Of a stretch of DNA of 19,538 nucleotides, positions 6,693 through 13,889 are shown piece after piece; the stretch's first letter is position 1, and each line of letters starts with the position of its first letter. The notes under the pieces are model-generated. The model ran no database searches. It was not told where the DNA came from and was given only the letters and a program-made list of their open reading frames with translations. The stretch comes from Patescibacteria group bacterium. Lineage in GTDB: Bacteria > Patescibacteriota > JACMRA01. The stretch spans positions 1 through 19,538 of the forward strand of contig JAOZKL010000004.1 in NCBI GenBank assembly GCA_029935375.1. Direction: 5' to 3'. A program made the translations under genes and the position numbers.

Positions 6693-7520
6693 ATGTCAGA
6701 TGAAAAAAAGAAAGTAGAAGAAACAAAATCTCAAACTCCTACTGAAGAAAAAGGAAAAGCTACTGTTGCTAAAACTGAGGTGAAAACCAAGGAACCTAAA
6801 ACAGATGAGAAAAAAGTTGAATCAAAACCAACTACTGATAAAAAACCTGTAGAGTCTACAGACAAGAAAGATTCTGACAGAAAGCCTTTTGTAAAAAGAA
6901 CTTTTTCTAGAGACAGAGATAGCTCATCAAGAGATCGCAGTCGTGGAGGAAAAACTTTTGGTCGTGATAAAAAAGGAGGTAAAGATGGTAAAAAAAGATT
7001 TAATAAGAGAGGTCGCAAAGACAGAGAAGAGTCAAGATATGACAATCAAGTTATCAAAATCCGTCGTGTAACAAAAGTTACAAAAGGTGGTAAAAATATG
7101 CGTTTTTCTGCATTAGTTGTAGTTGGTGATAGAAAAGGTCGTGTAGGATATGCTATTAGAAAAGGTACTGATTTTCAAAATGCTGTGCAAAAAGCTCAAA
7201 AAATTGCAGAGAAGAAGATGATCAAAATCAGGCTTACAGAAGATAGTTCATTCCCATTTGAGTCAATGACAAAGTACAAAGCTGCTAGAGTTTTTCTAAA
7301 ACCTGCAAAAGAAGGTACTGGTCTTATTGCTGGTGGATATGTTCGTCCTGTATTAGAGCTTGTAGGTATTAAGAATGCTTACTCTAAGATTATCGGTGGA
7401 ACAAACAAGATTAGTGGAGTTCAAGCGATGTTCAAAGCTTTGGAGGCTTACTCATTAGCTGATTCGCATAACAAGAAAAACAAAGTATCTGATGATAATT
7501 CCAAAAATAATAATAAATAA
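6693..7520 (+). CDS. rpsE: 30S ribosomal protein S5 with long charged N-terminal extension
   Basis: This is the small-subunit protein of the decoding and mRNA-entry region. The S5 core starts near residue 115, with the double-stranded RNA-binding-like part VIKIRRVTKVTKGGKNMRFS and GDRKGRVGYAIRKG. The C-terminal part has the FLKPAKEGTGLIAGG and ELVGIKNAYSKIIGG motifs. The protein has 275 residues against about 165 in E. coli. The difference is a roughly 110-residue N-terminal extension, first Lys/Glu/Thr-rich and then Arg/Asp/Ser/Gly-rich, and a short Asn/Lys-rich tail. The extension is probably disordered and could bind rRNA or mRNA at the entry channel. rpmD (L30), which normally follows, is absent; tsf is next after 8 nt. 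Confidence 0.95.
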   Translation: MSDEKKKVEETKSQTPTEEKGKATVAKTEVKTKEPKTDEKKVESKPTTDKKPVESTDKKDSDRKPFVKRTFSRDRDSSSRDRSRGGKTFGRDKKGGKDGKKRFNKRGRKDREESRYDNQVIKIRRVTKVTKGGKNMRFSALVVVGDRKGRVGYAIRKGTDFQNAVQKAQKIAEKKMIKIRLTEDSSFPFESMTKYKAARVFLKPAKEGTGLIAGGYVRPVLELVGIKNAYSKIIGGTNKISGVQAMFKALEAYSLADSHNKKNKVSDDNSKNNNK

Positions 7521-7528
7521 TTGTCTAT

Positions 7529-8113
7529 ATGTCTAATATCAAAGTTATCAAAAGCATTCGTGCAAAAACAGGTTTATCTTTTAAGGATATCAAAAAAGCT
7601 GTTGAGAAATTAAACACATCAGACGAGGACAAAATTATCAAACATCTTAGAGAGCAAGGTTCTTTAAAAATGGAAAAAAGACAAGATCGTCAGACATCAG
7701 AAGGTTTTATCTTTACTTATGTTCACGAAGGTAGAGTAGGGGTTATGTTGGAGATTCGTTCAGAAACAGATTTTGTTTCTCGTGGAGAAGCTTTCCAACA
7801 ACTTGGTAAAGATGTAGCGCTGCACATAGCTGCTATGCAACCAAAATTCATCAAAGCCGAAGAAATGGATGCAGAATTTGTAAAAAAAGAAATGGAGATT
7901 GCAAAGGTTTTGCTAGAAAAAGAAGGTAAACCAGCAGAAATAATCGATAAAATACTTACTGGTAAAGAACGAAAACTAGCTGAGGAGGTTTGTCTTCTAG
8001 AGCAGTCTTTTTTGAAGGATACAAAAATTACAGTAGAGCAATATTTGATGCAAGTATCTCAAACTGCCGGTGAAAAACTAGAGATAACAAGATTCACCAC
8101 ATACACACTATAA
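7529..8113 (+). CDS. tsf: Translation elongation factor Ts
   Basis: EF-Ts is the guanine-nucleotide exchange factor of EF-Tu in the elongation cycle. The UBA-like N-terminus (IKSIRAKTGLSFKDIKKAVEK) is followed by the exchange-domain signature EIRSETDFVSRGEAFQQLGKD and, later, LLEQSFLKDTKITVEQYL. With 194 residues it is much shorter than the E. coli protein (about 283), as in other small EF-Ts proteins with a single core subdomain. It usually follows rpsB. Here it sits inside the ribosomal operon between rpsE and rplY, with gaps of 8 and 4 nt, which is unusual. T at -1, no Shine-Dalgarno site. Confidence 0.95.
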   Translation: MSNIKVIKSIRAKTGLSFKDIKKAVEKLNTSDEDKIIKHLREQGSLKMEKRQDRQTSEGFIFTYVHEGRVGVMLEIRSETDFVSRGEAFQQLGKDVALHIAAMQPKFIKAEEMDAEFVKKEMEIAKVLLEKEGKPAEIIDKILTGKERKLAEEVCLLEQSFLKDTKITVEQYLMQVSQTAGEKLEITRFTTYTL

Positions 8114-8117
8114 TTAT

Positions 8118-8441
8118 ATGACTACTTTTAAAGTTGAAACACGAACAGAAACAGGCAATAAAGCACGAAAATTGCGAAGAGATAATATCTTGCCAGGGGT
8201 TATGTATTCCAAAGATTTTGGGAACTATAACATCCAAATGAAGCACAATGAATTCATCAAAATGTTTAGAAAGCTAGATGACAAGAGGGCGTTAACTTTG
8301 GATCTTGATGGAGAATCTTTCGAATGTATTTTGAAAGACATAGATGTTGATCCAATCCGTGATATTCCTCGTCATGTAGATTTTTTCATACAAACATTTG
8401 ACAAAAAGTCAAAAATAGCAAATAAAGCTAAATTAAAATAA
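8118..8441 (+). CDS. rplY: 50S ribosomal protein L25, short form
   Basis: This 107-residue L25-family protein should bind 5S rRNA. Recognisable parts are the N-terminal V.TRTETGNKARKLRRDNILPGVMY and the C-terminal DVDPIRDIPRHVDFF, which matches the HVDF motif of the family. It corresponds to the single 5S-binding domain (about 94 residues in E. coli); the second domain of the TL5/CTC long form is absent. Its position inside the operon, 4 nt after tsf and 10 nt before rplO, is not the canonical one; rplY is usually elsewhere, often next to pth. Confidence 0.88.
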   Translation: MTTFKVETRTETGNKARKLRRDNILPGVMYSKDFGNYNIQMKHNEFIKMFRKLDDKRALTLDLDGESFECILKDIDVDPIRDIPRHVDFFIQTFDKKSKIANKAKLK

Positions 8442-8451
8442 ACAAACTATT

Positions 8452-8877
8452 ATGTTCCATATTTCTGATAATGTAAGAACCGTATTTACAAAACGAACAC
8501 GACTTGGTCGCGGTCCCGGTTCTGGTACAGGTAAAAACTCTGGTAAAGGACACAAAGGGCAGGTTAAGCGTTCAGGAAAACCAGCTGTTACCTTTGAAGG
8601 TGGTAAAAAATCTTTAGTTCGTCGCTCTCCAAAATTGCCTGGTTTCAAAGCTCGTCCTAGAAAAGATCTTGCTATTTTAACACTCAGTGCTATAGATAGA
8701 GAGTATTCTGAAGGTCAAGAAGTTACACTAGTAACACTTCTAGAAAAGAAGCTCATTAATGATAAAGTGAAGAAGGTTAGAATCATCAAAACTGGTGAAC
8801 TTTCCAAGAAAGTAACTTTTGCAGATGAAGAATCAATCCATTTGACAAAAGGTGTAAAAGAGGCTATAGGAATATAG
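8452..8877 (+). CDS. rplO: 50S ribosomal protein L15
   Basis: L15 is a late-assembling large-subunit protein. The glycine-rich, basic N-terminal signature is intact (TRLGRGPGSGTGKNSGKGHKGQ), followed by the FEGGKKSLVRRSPKLPGF region. The C-terminal globular part is present. At 141 residues it has normal length. secY, which follows rplO in most bacteria, is missing here; a tRNA-Ile gene and rpoA come next. It starts 10 nt after rplY and ends in TAG. Confidence 0.96.
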   Translation: MFHISDNVRTVFTKRTRLGRGPGSGTGKNSGKGHKGQVKRSGKPAVTFEGGKKSLVRRSPKLPGFKARPRKDLAILTLSAIDREYSEGQEVTLVTLLEKKLINDKVKKVRIIKTGELSKKVTFADEESIHLTKGVKEAIGI

Positions 8878-8904
8878 TATGTTGTTTCGGCATTTGCCGA
8901 CCAT

Positions 8905-8981
8905 GGGTGTGTAGCTCAGTTGGTTAGAGCACTTCACTGATAATGAAGAGGTCAGAGGTTCAAATCCTCTCACACCCACCA
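8905..8981 (+). tRNA. tRNA-Ile (anticodon GAU) inside the ribosomal operon
   Basis: A complete cloverleaf is seen: acceptor GGGTGTG/CACACCC, a D arm, the anticodon stem CTTCA/TGAAG around loop CTGATAA with anticodon GAT at 8939-8941, a T arm AGAGG/CCTCT, discriminator A, and an encoded CCA at 8979-8981. It lies on the operon strand, 27 nt after rplO and 42 nt before rpoA. It is therefore probably cut out of the operon transcript. Confidence 0.96.
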
Positions 8982-9023
8982 TTTAATAAGTTAGAATTAA
9001 AATTTTTTAGTAAAAAGTTTAGT

Positions 9024-9953
9024 ATGATCTCCAATTATAATATAAAATACCCGTCAATCAAAGCAAAAGTAGAGTCTGTTTCAGATACTCAGTACAAGTT
9101 GATTGTTTCTCCATTGTTACCAGGTTTTGGTCACACACTAGGAAACTCTTTACGAAGAGCAATGTTATCATCTATACCAGGTTTTGCCGTAACAAAAGTT
9201 CGTATAAACGATCTTACACACGAATACCAGGCAGTTGCAGGTACAAAAGAAGATGCTTTGGAAATTTTATTAAACTTAAAAGAGATAAAAGCTGTTATCA
9301 AGAGCGATGAAAAATCAGCTACACTGACTTTAAAGCACAAAAAAGAAGGTGTTGTTACAGCTGCAGATTTTGATAAGAACTCTTCTGTAGAGATTATAAA
9401 CACAGATTTACACATTTGTAGTTTATCAAAAGGTGAGTCTATAGAGATAGAGATAGAGGTAACTCGTGGAATTGGATATTTATCTTTGGAAAACAGAGAT
9501 ATGAGAGGTACTAAAGATCCAAAAAGTATTTTAATCGATGCTGTATTTTCACCAGTTAATAATGTAATGTTTGTAGTAGATCAGACTCGTGTTGGTGATA
9601 AGACTGATTATGATAAGATTGTACTAGATTATACTACCAACGGAACAGTTACAGGAGAAGAAGCTGCAGAGTATGTTCTTAAACTTTTAAGCGACATGAA
9701 TGCAAATATGCTATCAGCTTTTCAGTCTGGAGAGGCCTTTGATGATGTTGTAAAAGTGCAAAAGAAAGAGAAGAAGAACGAAGAAGATGGCGAGAAGATT
9801 GATTTGCCGTCTCGTATAATTAAGATCTTGGACAAGAACGGTATAAAAACAATTGACCAGTTAAAAGAACGAGCTGACGAAGTAAAAGATTTTGCTGGAG
9901 TAGGGGCAAAAGCTGTGGAAAAAGTTGAAGAATATATAAAAGGTTTAAAATAG
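9024..9953 (+). CDS. rpoA: RNA polymerase alpha subunit
   Basis: Alpha dimerises to start RNA polymerase assembly, and its C-terminal domain contacts promoters and regulators. The N-terminal domain shows SPLLPGFGHTLGNSLRRAMLSSIPG, the hallmark dimerisation and beta-contact region, and GYLSLENRDM. A charged linker near residues 240-252 (VQKKEKKNEEDGEK) leads into a C-terminal domain with the helix-hairpin-helix segment LDKNGIKTIDQLKE...GVGAKAVEKVEEYI. There are 309 residues, typical length. The start at 9024 is chosen because the frame upstream of it runs into the tRNA; it has T at -1. Next gene after 6 nt. Confidence 0.97.
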   Translation: MISNYNIKYPSIKAKVESVSDTQYKLIVSPLLPGFGHTLGNSLRRAMLSSIPGFAVTKVRINDLTHEYQAVAGTKEDALEILLNLKEIKAVIKSDEKSATLTLKHKKEGVVTAADFDKNSSVEIINTDLHICSLSKGESIEIEIEVTRGIGYLSLENRDMRGTKDPKSILIDAVFSPVNNVMFVVDQTRVGDKTDYDKIVLDYTTNGTVTGEEAAEYVLKLLSDMNANMLSAFQSGEAFDDVVKVQKKEKKNEEDGEKIDLPSRIIKILDKNGIKTIDQLKERADEVKDFAGVGAKAVEKVEEYIKGLK

Positions 9954-9959
9954 TAAAAT

Positions 9960-10385
9960 ATGCTAGAACTTAATTGGAGTGAGGTTTGGACGGCAGGGTA
10001 TTGGTTCCGTGGTATGAACGGAGAAAGTGCTGATGTTCTATTGCAATCGTCTAGTTGGTTTTGGTTTTATTTGATTTTATTTTCAGCCACTACAATTGTT
10101 GGTATTTTATTAACATTGTTAAAATCTTTTATAAATACCGAGCATCCGTTTGAAAAAAAGTTATCTCTTTGGAGTGCTAATTTTGTTACACTTGGTGTTA
10201 TAGGCCTATCATGGTTTTTCTGTAGAGAGTTAAGCTTGCAGTTTTTAGGTGCTAGGATTTGGCTTGCAGTAGGTTTGCTTTATATCTTGATAGTGTTAGG
10301 CTTCTTGGCTAGGTATTTTATAATGTTTTATCCAATGGAGATACAATATTATCGTAACTATGCCAATTCAATAATGAAGAAATAG
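9960..10385 (+). CDS. Small membrane protein with three predicted helices, unknown function
   Basis: This 141-residue protein is not recognised. It has hydrophobic segments at about 32-54, 73-91 and 97-119. The N-terminal part before the first helix is Trp-rich (WSEVWTAGYWF), and the tail after the third helix is short and basic. It starts 6 nt after rpoA and is followed by a terminator, so it is the last gene of the ribosomal/polymerase operon. Its expression should follow growth rate, but the position alone does not show a link to transcription or translation. rplQ, which usually follows rpoA, is absent. Confidence 0.85.
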   Translation: MLELNWSEVWTAGYWFRGMNGESADVLLQSSSWFWFYLILFSATTIVGILLTLLKSFINTEHPFEKKLSLWSANFVTLGVIGLSWFFCRELSLQFLGARIWLAVGLLYILIVLGFLARYFIMFYPMEIQYYRNYANSIMKK

Positions 10386-10411
10386 TTTTTCAAGATATTT
10401 GCAAATAGATA

Positions 10412-10433
10412 AGAGTCGCATGGCTCTTTTTTT
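10412..10433 (+). terminator. Rho-independent terminator of the ribosomal operon
   Basis: The stem AGAGTC (10412-10417) and GGCTCT (10422-10427, one T-G pair) has a GCAT loop and is followed by T residues to 10433. It ends the operon that starts at rplF and touches the stop codon of the convergent vanW gene. Confidence 0.75.
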
Positions 10434-11244
10434 AACGATTGCTTTGTTCAAGTAATGGATTATACATCATAATTGCGTTGTTTTTTGTGATGAATTCATC
10501 ATCTAGTCCATGACCTGTTTTTGTGTCAAACGCTTCACGATGTATTTCATTATTCCTGGTGTATCCACCCCACCATTCATTTCTTATTATGTGATTTTTT
10601 TCAATAATTTTGTACTTTACATTAGTTTTTTTATTAGATAAAAGCCTTCCGATTAGGTGGGTTTTGGAAACTTCAAAGACAAGTTGGAATTTTTGTTTGG
10701 TATTATTTTTAATTTGCAAATCGATATTTGGGTATCCACATGTCGCCCCGCTTCCAAATGGTTGCTTGCGTTTTATATCGGGAAAAACATCGTACCCGTG
10801 TCTCCACCTTTCTATGACAGTTAATGGGGAATGAAGTGTAATCCAGAAAATCAGATTTGACAACTGACACAGTCCGCCTCCTGTGCCGCTTACAACTTTT
10901 CCATCTTGCAAAACCATTCCGTCGACATATCCCTTCTTTTTTGTTGTGTTGCCAATCTGCCTCCAATATGAAAACACTTCCCCAGGGTTTATTATTATTC
11001 TATTTATTTTTTTTATTGCAATTTTTAGATTTTTAACTTTATTATGTTGTATCCACATATCGATATCTTTTAACTCCCTCAGTAACATTGTCTTGTGTGT
11101 GAATATTTCATTGGGCATCTGGTTTTCATGAAGCTTCTCTGCAAAGACAGTTTTAGAAAAATACCAGTAAAAATATCTTTTTATAGTATAGTACACCTTA
11201 CCGACAAGTAGTCTCAGCTTTGATCTCTTTATTGGTTTTTTCAT
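10432..11244 (-). CDS. VanW family protein
   Basis: This 270-residue protein matches the VanW family, named from a gene in some vancomycin-resistance clusters; the biochemical role is not established and presence here does not imply resistance. The core is IINPGEVFSYWRQIGNTTKKKGYVDG, followed by the glycine-rich KVVSGTGGGLCQLSN motif and ERWRHGYDVFPD...PFGSGATCGYPNIDLQ, all typical. The N-terminus is strongly basic, without a clear signal peptide. It converges on the ribosomal operon terminator and is divergent from fusA across a 213-bp region. The start has T at -1. Confidence 0.9.
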   Translation of the reverse strand: MKKPIKRSKLRLLVGKVYYTIKRYFYWYFSKTVFAEKLHENQMPNEIFTHKTMLLRELKDIDMWIQHNKVKNLKIAIKKINRIIINPGEVFSYWRQIGNTTKKKGYVDGMVLQDGKVVSGTGGGLCQLSNLIFWITLHSPLTVIERWRHGYDVFPDIKRKQPFGSGATCGYPNIDLQIKNNTKQKFQLVFEVSKTHLIGRLLSNKKTNVKYKIIEKNHIIRNEWWGGYTRNNEIHREAFDTKTGHGLDDEFITKNNAIMMYNPLLEQSNR

Positions 11245-11325
11245 ATTTTTCTCTTATTCTAATTTTGTAGTTGTTTTTTGAACTTCTTTTCTACTCAAGC
11301 ACAATCTTTGCTTATAAAATCAGTT

Positions 11326-11345
11326 TTGACAAGGTCTGATATACT
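11326..11345 (+). promoter_or_regulatory. Possible extended -10 promoter upstream of fusA
   Basis: TATACT at 11340-11345 is preceded by TG at 11337-11338 and one base, an extended -10 arrangement. A TTGACA at 11326-11331 is only 8 nt upstream, too close to act as its -35. Confidence 0.3.
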
Positions 11346-11350
11346 AACTC

Positions 11351-11378
11351 TTGACAAAAACACAAAAATCGTCATTAT
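11351..11378 (+). promoter_or_regulatory. Possible promoter of fusA
   Basis: A perfect TTGACA (11351-11356) is followed after 16 nt by CATTAT (11373-11378, four of six -10 positions). This would give a leader of roughly 70 nt for fusA. Nothing recognisable as a riboswitch or attenuator is seen in that leader. Confidence 0.4.
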
Positions 11379-11457
11379 TGTATATAAGTTATTTTAATTT
11401 ATACAATTAACTGCAGGATCTCTTAACAGAACCTGTTAAACCCCATATTATTTATTT

Positions 11458-13569
11458 ATGTCTAGAGAAGTTCCAATTCACAAAACTCGTAATTTCGGTA
11501 TAATCGCTCATATCGATGCAGGAAAAACAACAACATCAGAGCGTATTTTGCTATATACTGGTCGTACTCATAAGATTGGTGAGGTTCATGATGGGGCCGC
11601 TACAATGGATTGGATGGAGCAGGAACAAGAGCGTGGTATTACTATCACTTCTGCTGCTACTACAACATTTTGGGATGCTCCAGAATGGGTTTACGATGGT
11701 GATAAGAACACAAGAACACGATTCAATATTATTGACACCCCTGGGCATGTAGATTTTACCGTTGAGGTAGAACGTGCTTTACGTGTTTTGGATGGCGCTG
11801 TAACAGTATTTGATGGTGTTGCAGGTGTAGAATCTCAGTCTGAAACTGTTTGGAGACAAGCAGAAAAATACAACGTTCCAAGAATTTGTTTTATCAACAA
11901 GTTGGATAGAACTGGCGCTGATTTTTTCTTTGATATCAAGACAATCAAAGATCGTCTAACAGATAATGGCCTTCCAATTCAACTTCCTATTGGTAAAGAA
12001 GGCGGGTTAAAAGGGATGGTTGACTTGTTAGAGCAAAAAGCGATAGTTTATTATGATGAAATGGGGCAAGATGTTCGCACAGAAGAGGTTCCAGAAGATA
12101 TGAAGGAAATAGTAGCTGAATACCGTGGAAAAATGATAGAAAAGATTGCAGAGATTGATGATGGTATAATGGAAAAATGGATGGATGGAAAAGAAATTTC
12201 AGTTATTGAATTAAAGAAGGCTATTAGAAAAGGGACTATTGCTAATAAACTGAATCCAATTATGTGTGGAACAGCCTTAAAGAATAAAGGTGTGCAACCG
12301 TTGCTGGATGCTATTACAGAGTATCTGCCATCTCCGTTGGATATTGATGCTCCACAAGCACTTGATGTAGATGATGAAACCAAAAAGATAGATATAACAG
12401 TTAGTGATGAGGCTGATTTTTCTGCACTAGCTTTCAAGCTTGCTTCTGATCAATTTGGGACTCTTACTTTTTTCCGTGTTTACAGTGGGGTAGTTAAGAA
12501 AGGTGATATGTTGTACAATCCTCGTACTCGTAAAACAGAGCGTGCTGGTCGTATTGTTTTGATGCATTCAAACACTCGTGAAGATGTACAAGAGGTTTAT
12601 GCTGGAGAAATTGCTGCATTTGTAGGTCTAAAAGATGTTCGTACTGGTGATACATTATGTACAAAACAAAGGCCTTTGCTATTAGAGTCTATCACATTCC
12701 CAGCTCCTGTAATTAGTCTAGCTATAGAACCAAAAACAAAACCAGACCAGGAAAAGTTAGGTGTGGCTCTTGGTAAGCTTTTGGCAGAGGATCCATCTTT
12801 GAGAATAGAAACAAATGATGAGACTGGTCAGACAATACTTAGTGGAATGGGAGAGCTTCATCTTGATATTATTGTAGATCGTTTGAAAAGAGAGTATGAT
12901 GTAGAGACAAATGTTGGAGCTCCACAAGTTGCATACAAAGAAGCTATCAGAAAAGAAGTGGAAATTGAAGGTAAATATGTTAAGCAGTCAGGTGGTCGTG
13001 GTCAGTATGGTCATTGTCATTTACGTATCAGGCCAAACGAAGCTGGTAAAGGTTTTGAGTTTATCAACAAGATTGTAGGTGGTACAATTCCAAAAGAATT
13101 TATCTCACCAATACAAAAAGGTTGTGAGGAAGTCTGCCAGAACGGTGCTTTAGCAGGATATCCATTGTTGGATGCTGTTGTGGAAGTTTTTGATGGTTCA
13201 TACCATGATGTAGACTCTAGTGAAGTAGCTTTCAAACTTGCTGGTGCAATGGCAATGAAAGAAGGTATTCTAAAAGCTGATCCTGTTTTGTTAGAGCCCA
13301 TGATGAAACTAGAAGTAACTGTTCCAGAAGAATACATGGGAGATGTTATTGGAGATCTTAATAGTCGTCGTGGTCAAGTACTAGGTTCCGAAACCAGAGG
13401 AAAAGGTCTTGTTATAACAGCTCAAGTTCCTTTGGAGAAACTGTTTGGATATATTTCTGATCTTCGTGGAAATACAAAAGGGCAGGGTACTGCATCTATG
13501 GAATTTGATCACTATTCAGAGGTTCCTCGTAATGTACAAGAAAAAATTGTAGAAGAACGTAAAGGTTAG
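11458..13569 (+). CDS. fusA: Translation elongation factor G
   Basis: EF-G is the GTPase that drives tRNA-mRNA translocation and, with RRF, ribosome recycling. The GTPase motifs are all present: AHIDAGKT (residues 17-24, P loop), the switch region around GAATMDWMEQEQERGITITSA, DTPGHVDF (from 93) and NKLD (147-150). Domain IV carries the GGRGQYGHC stretch and domain V the VTVPEEYMGDVIGDLNSRRG signature. At 703 residues it is full length. It stands alone, apart from the usual str operon partners rpsL, rpsG and tuf, and has its own strong terminator. The start has T at -1 and no Shine-Dalgarno site. Confidence 0.98.
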   Translation: MSREVPIHKTRNFGIIAHIDAGKTTTSERILLYTGRTHKIGEVHDGAATMDWMEQEQERGITITSAATTTFWDAPEWVYDGDKNTRTRFNIIDTPGHVDFTVEVERALRVLDGAVTVFDGVAGVESQSETVWRQAEKYNVPRICFINKLDRTGADFFFDIKTIKDRLTDNGLPIQLPIGKEGGLKGMVDLLEQKAIVYYDEMGQDVRTEEVPEDMKEIVAEYRGKMIEKIAEIDDGIMEKWMDGKEISVIELKKAIRKGTIANKLNPIMCGTALKNKGVQPLLDAITEYLPSPLDIDAPQALDVDDETKKIDITVSDEADFSALAFKLASDQFGTLTFFRVYSGVVKKGDMLYNPRTRKTERAGRIVLMHSNTREDVQEVYAGEIAAFVGLKDVRTGDTLCTKQRPLLLESITFPAPVISLAIEPKTKPDQEKLGVALGKLLAEDPSLRIETNDETGQTILSGMGELHLDIIVDRLKREYDVETNVGAPQVAYKEAIRKEVEIEGKYVKQSGGRGQYGHCHLRIRPNEAGKGFEFINKIVGGTIPKEFISPIQKGCEEVCQNGALAGYPLLDAVVEVFDGSYHDVDSSEVAFKLAGAMAMKEGILKADPVLLEPMMKLEVTVPEEYMGDVIGDLNSRRGQVLGSETRGKGLVITAQVPLEKLFGYISDLRGNTKGQGTASMEFDHYSEVPRNVQEKIVEERKG

Positions 13570-13594
13570 TATTCTTTAATATGCTATAATATAG

Positions 13595-13624
13595 AGTGAG
13601 GTTTCAATGCCTCACTTTTTTTTG
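13595..13624 (+). terminator. Strong Rho-independent terminator of fusA
   Basis: A perfect 7-bp stem (AGTGAGG 13595-13601, CCTCACT 13610-13616) with an 8-nt loop is followed by eight T residues. It lies 25 nt after the fusA stop. Confidence 0.9.
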
Positions 13625-13662
13625 ATATCCACAGTCTTGTTTTGTTATCCCACACCTCTTTT

Positions 13663-13690
13663 TGTCATGCCTGTGAAGGTAGGTATCCAG
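13663..13690. repeat. Degenerate single arm of the 2096-2216 palindromic repeat
   Basis: TGTCATGCC...GGTAGGTATCCAG follows the same order as the left arm of the 2096 element (TGTCATCCC...GCGGGTATCCATG), with several substitutions and no partner arm nearby. Together with the fusA terminator and a possible promoter at 13807 it fills most of the 320-bp gap between fusA and the tail-fibre-like gene; nothing else is recognised in that gap. Confidence 0.45.
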
Positions 13691-13806
13691 GTCTTGTAAA
13701 ACTAGTTTTGACAGCAAAATAAATTTGGTAAATAAAACCAATAGTAAAACAGACTCGCTCTTATAGTCCTTTCCAAAGTTCGCTCAAAATCTATAATACT
13801 TTAGAC

Positions 13807-13833
13807 TTGACAAAAACAACTGTCTAATATAAA
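13807..13833 (+). promoter_or_regulatory. Possible promoter of the tail-fibre-like gene
   Basis: TTGACA (13807-13812) and TATAAA (13828-13833) are separated by 15 nt, slightly short. It would give a leader of about 50 nt before the ATG at 13890. Confidence 0.4.
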
Positions 13834-13889
13834 TTTATAAAGAATCAGAAACAGTTACAAAAACTTTCATTTAATCCAAAACAATTATT

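Noticed and set aside
6731..7045. 104-codon minus-strand ORF
   Set aside because: Antisense of the low-complexity S5 extension; Ser/Leu/Phe-rich shadow of Arg/Lys codons.
8943..9023. Longer N-terminus for rpoA
   Set aside because: That start lies within the tRNA-Ile gene; the internal ATG at 9024 gives the normal alpha N-terminus.
11551..11748. Overlapping ORFs inside fusA
   Set aside because: EF-G occupies this region in full with all motifs; the overlapping frames have no family resemblance.
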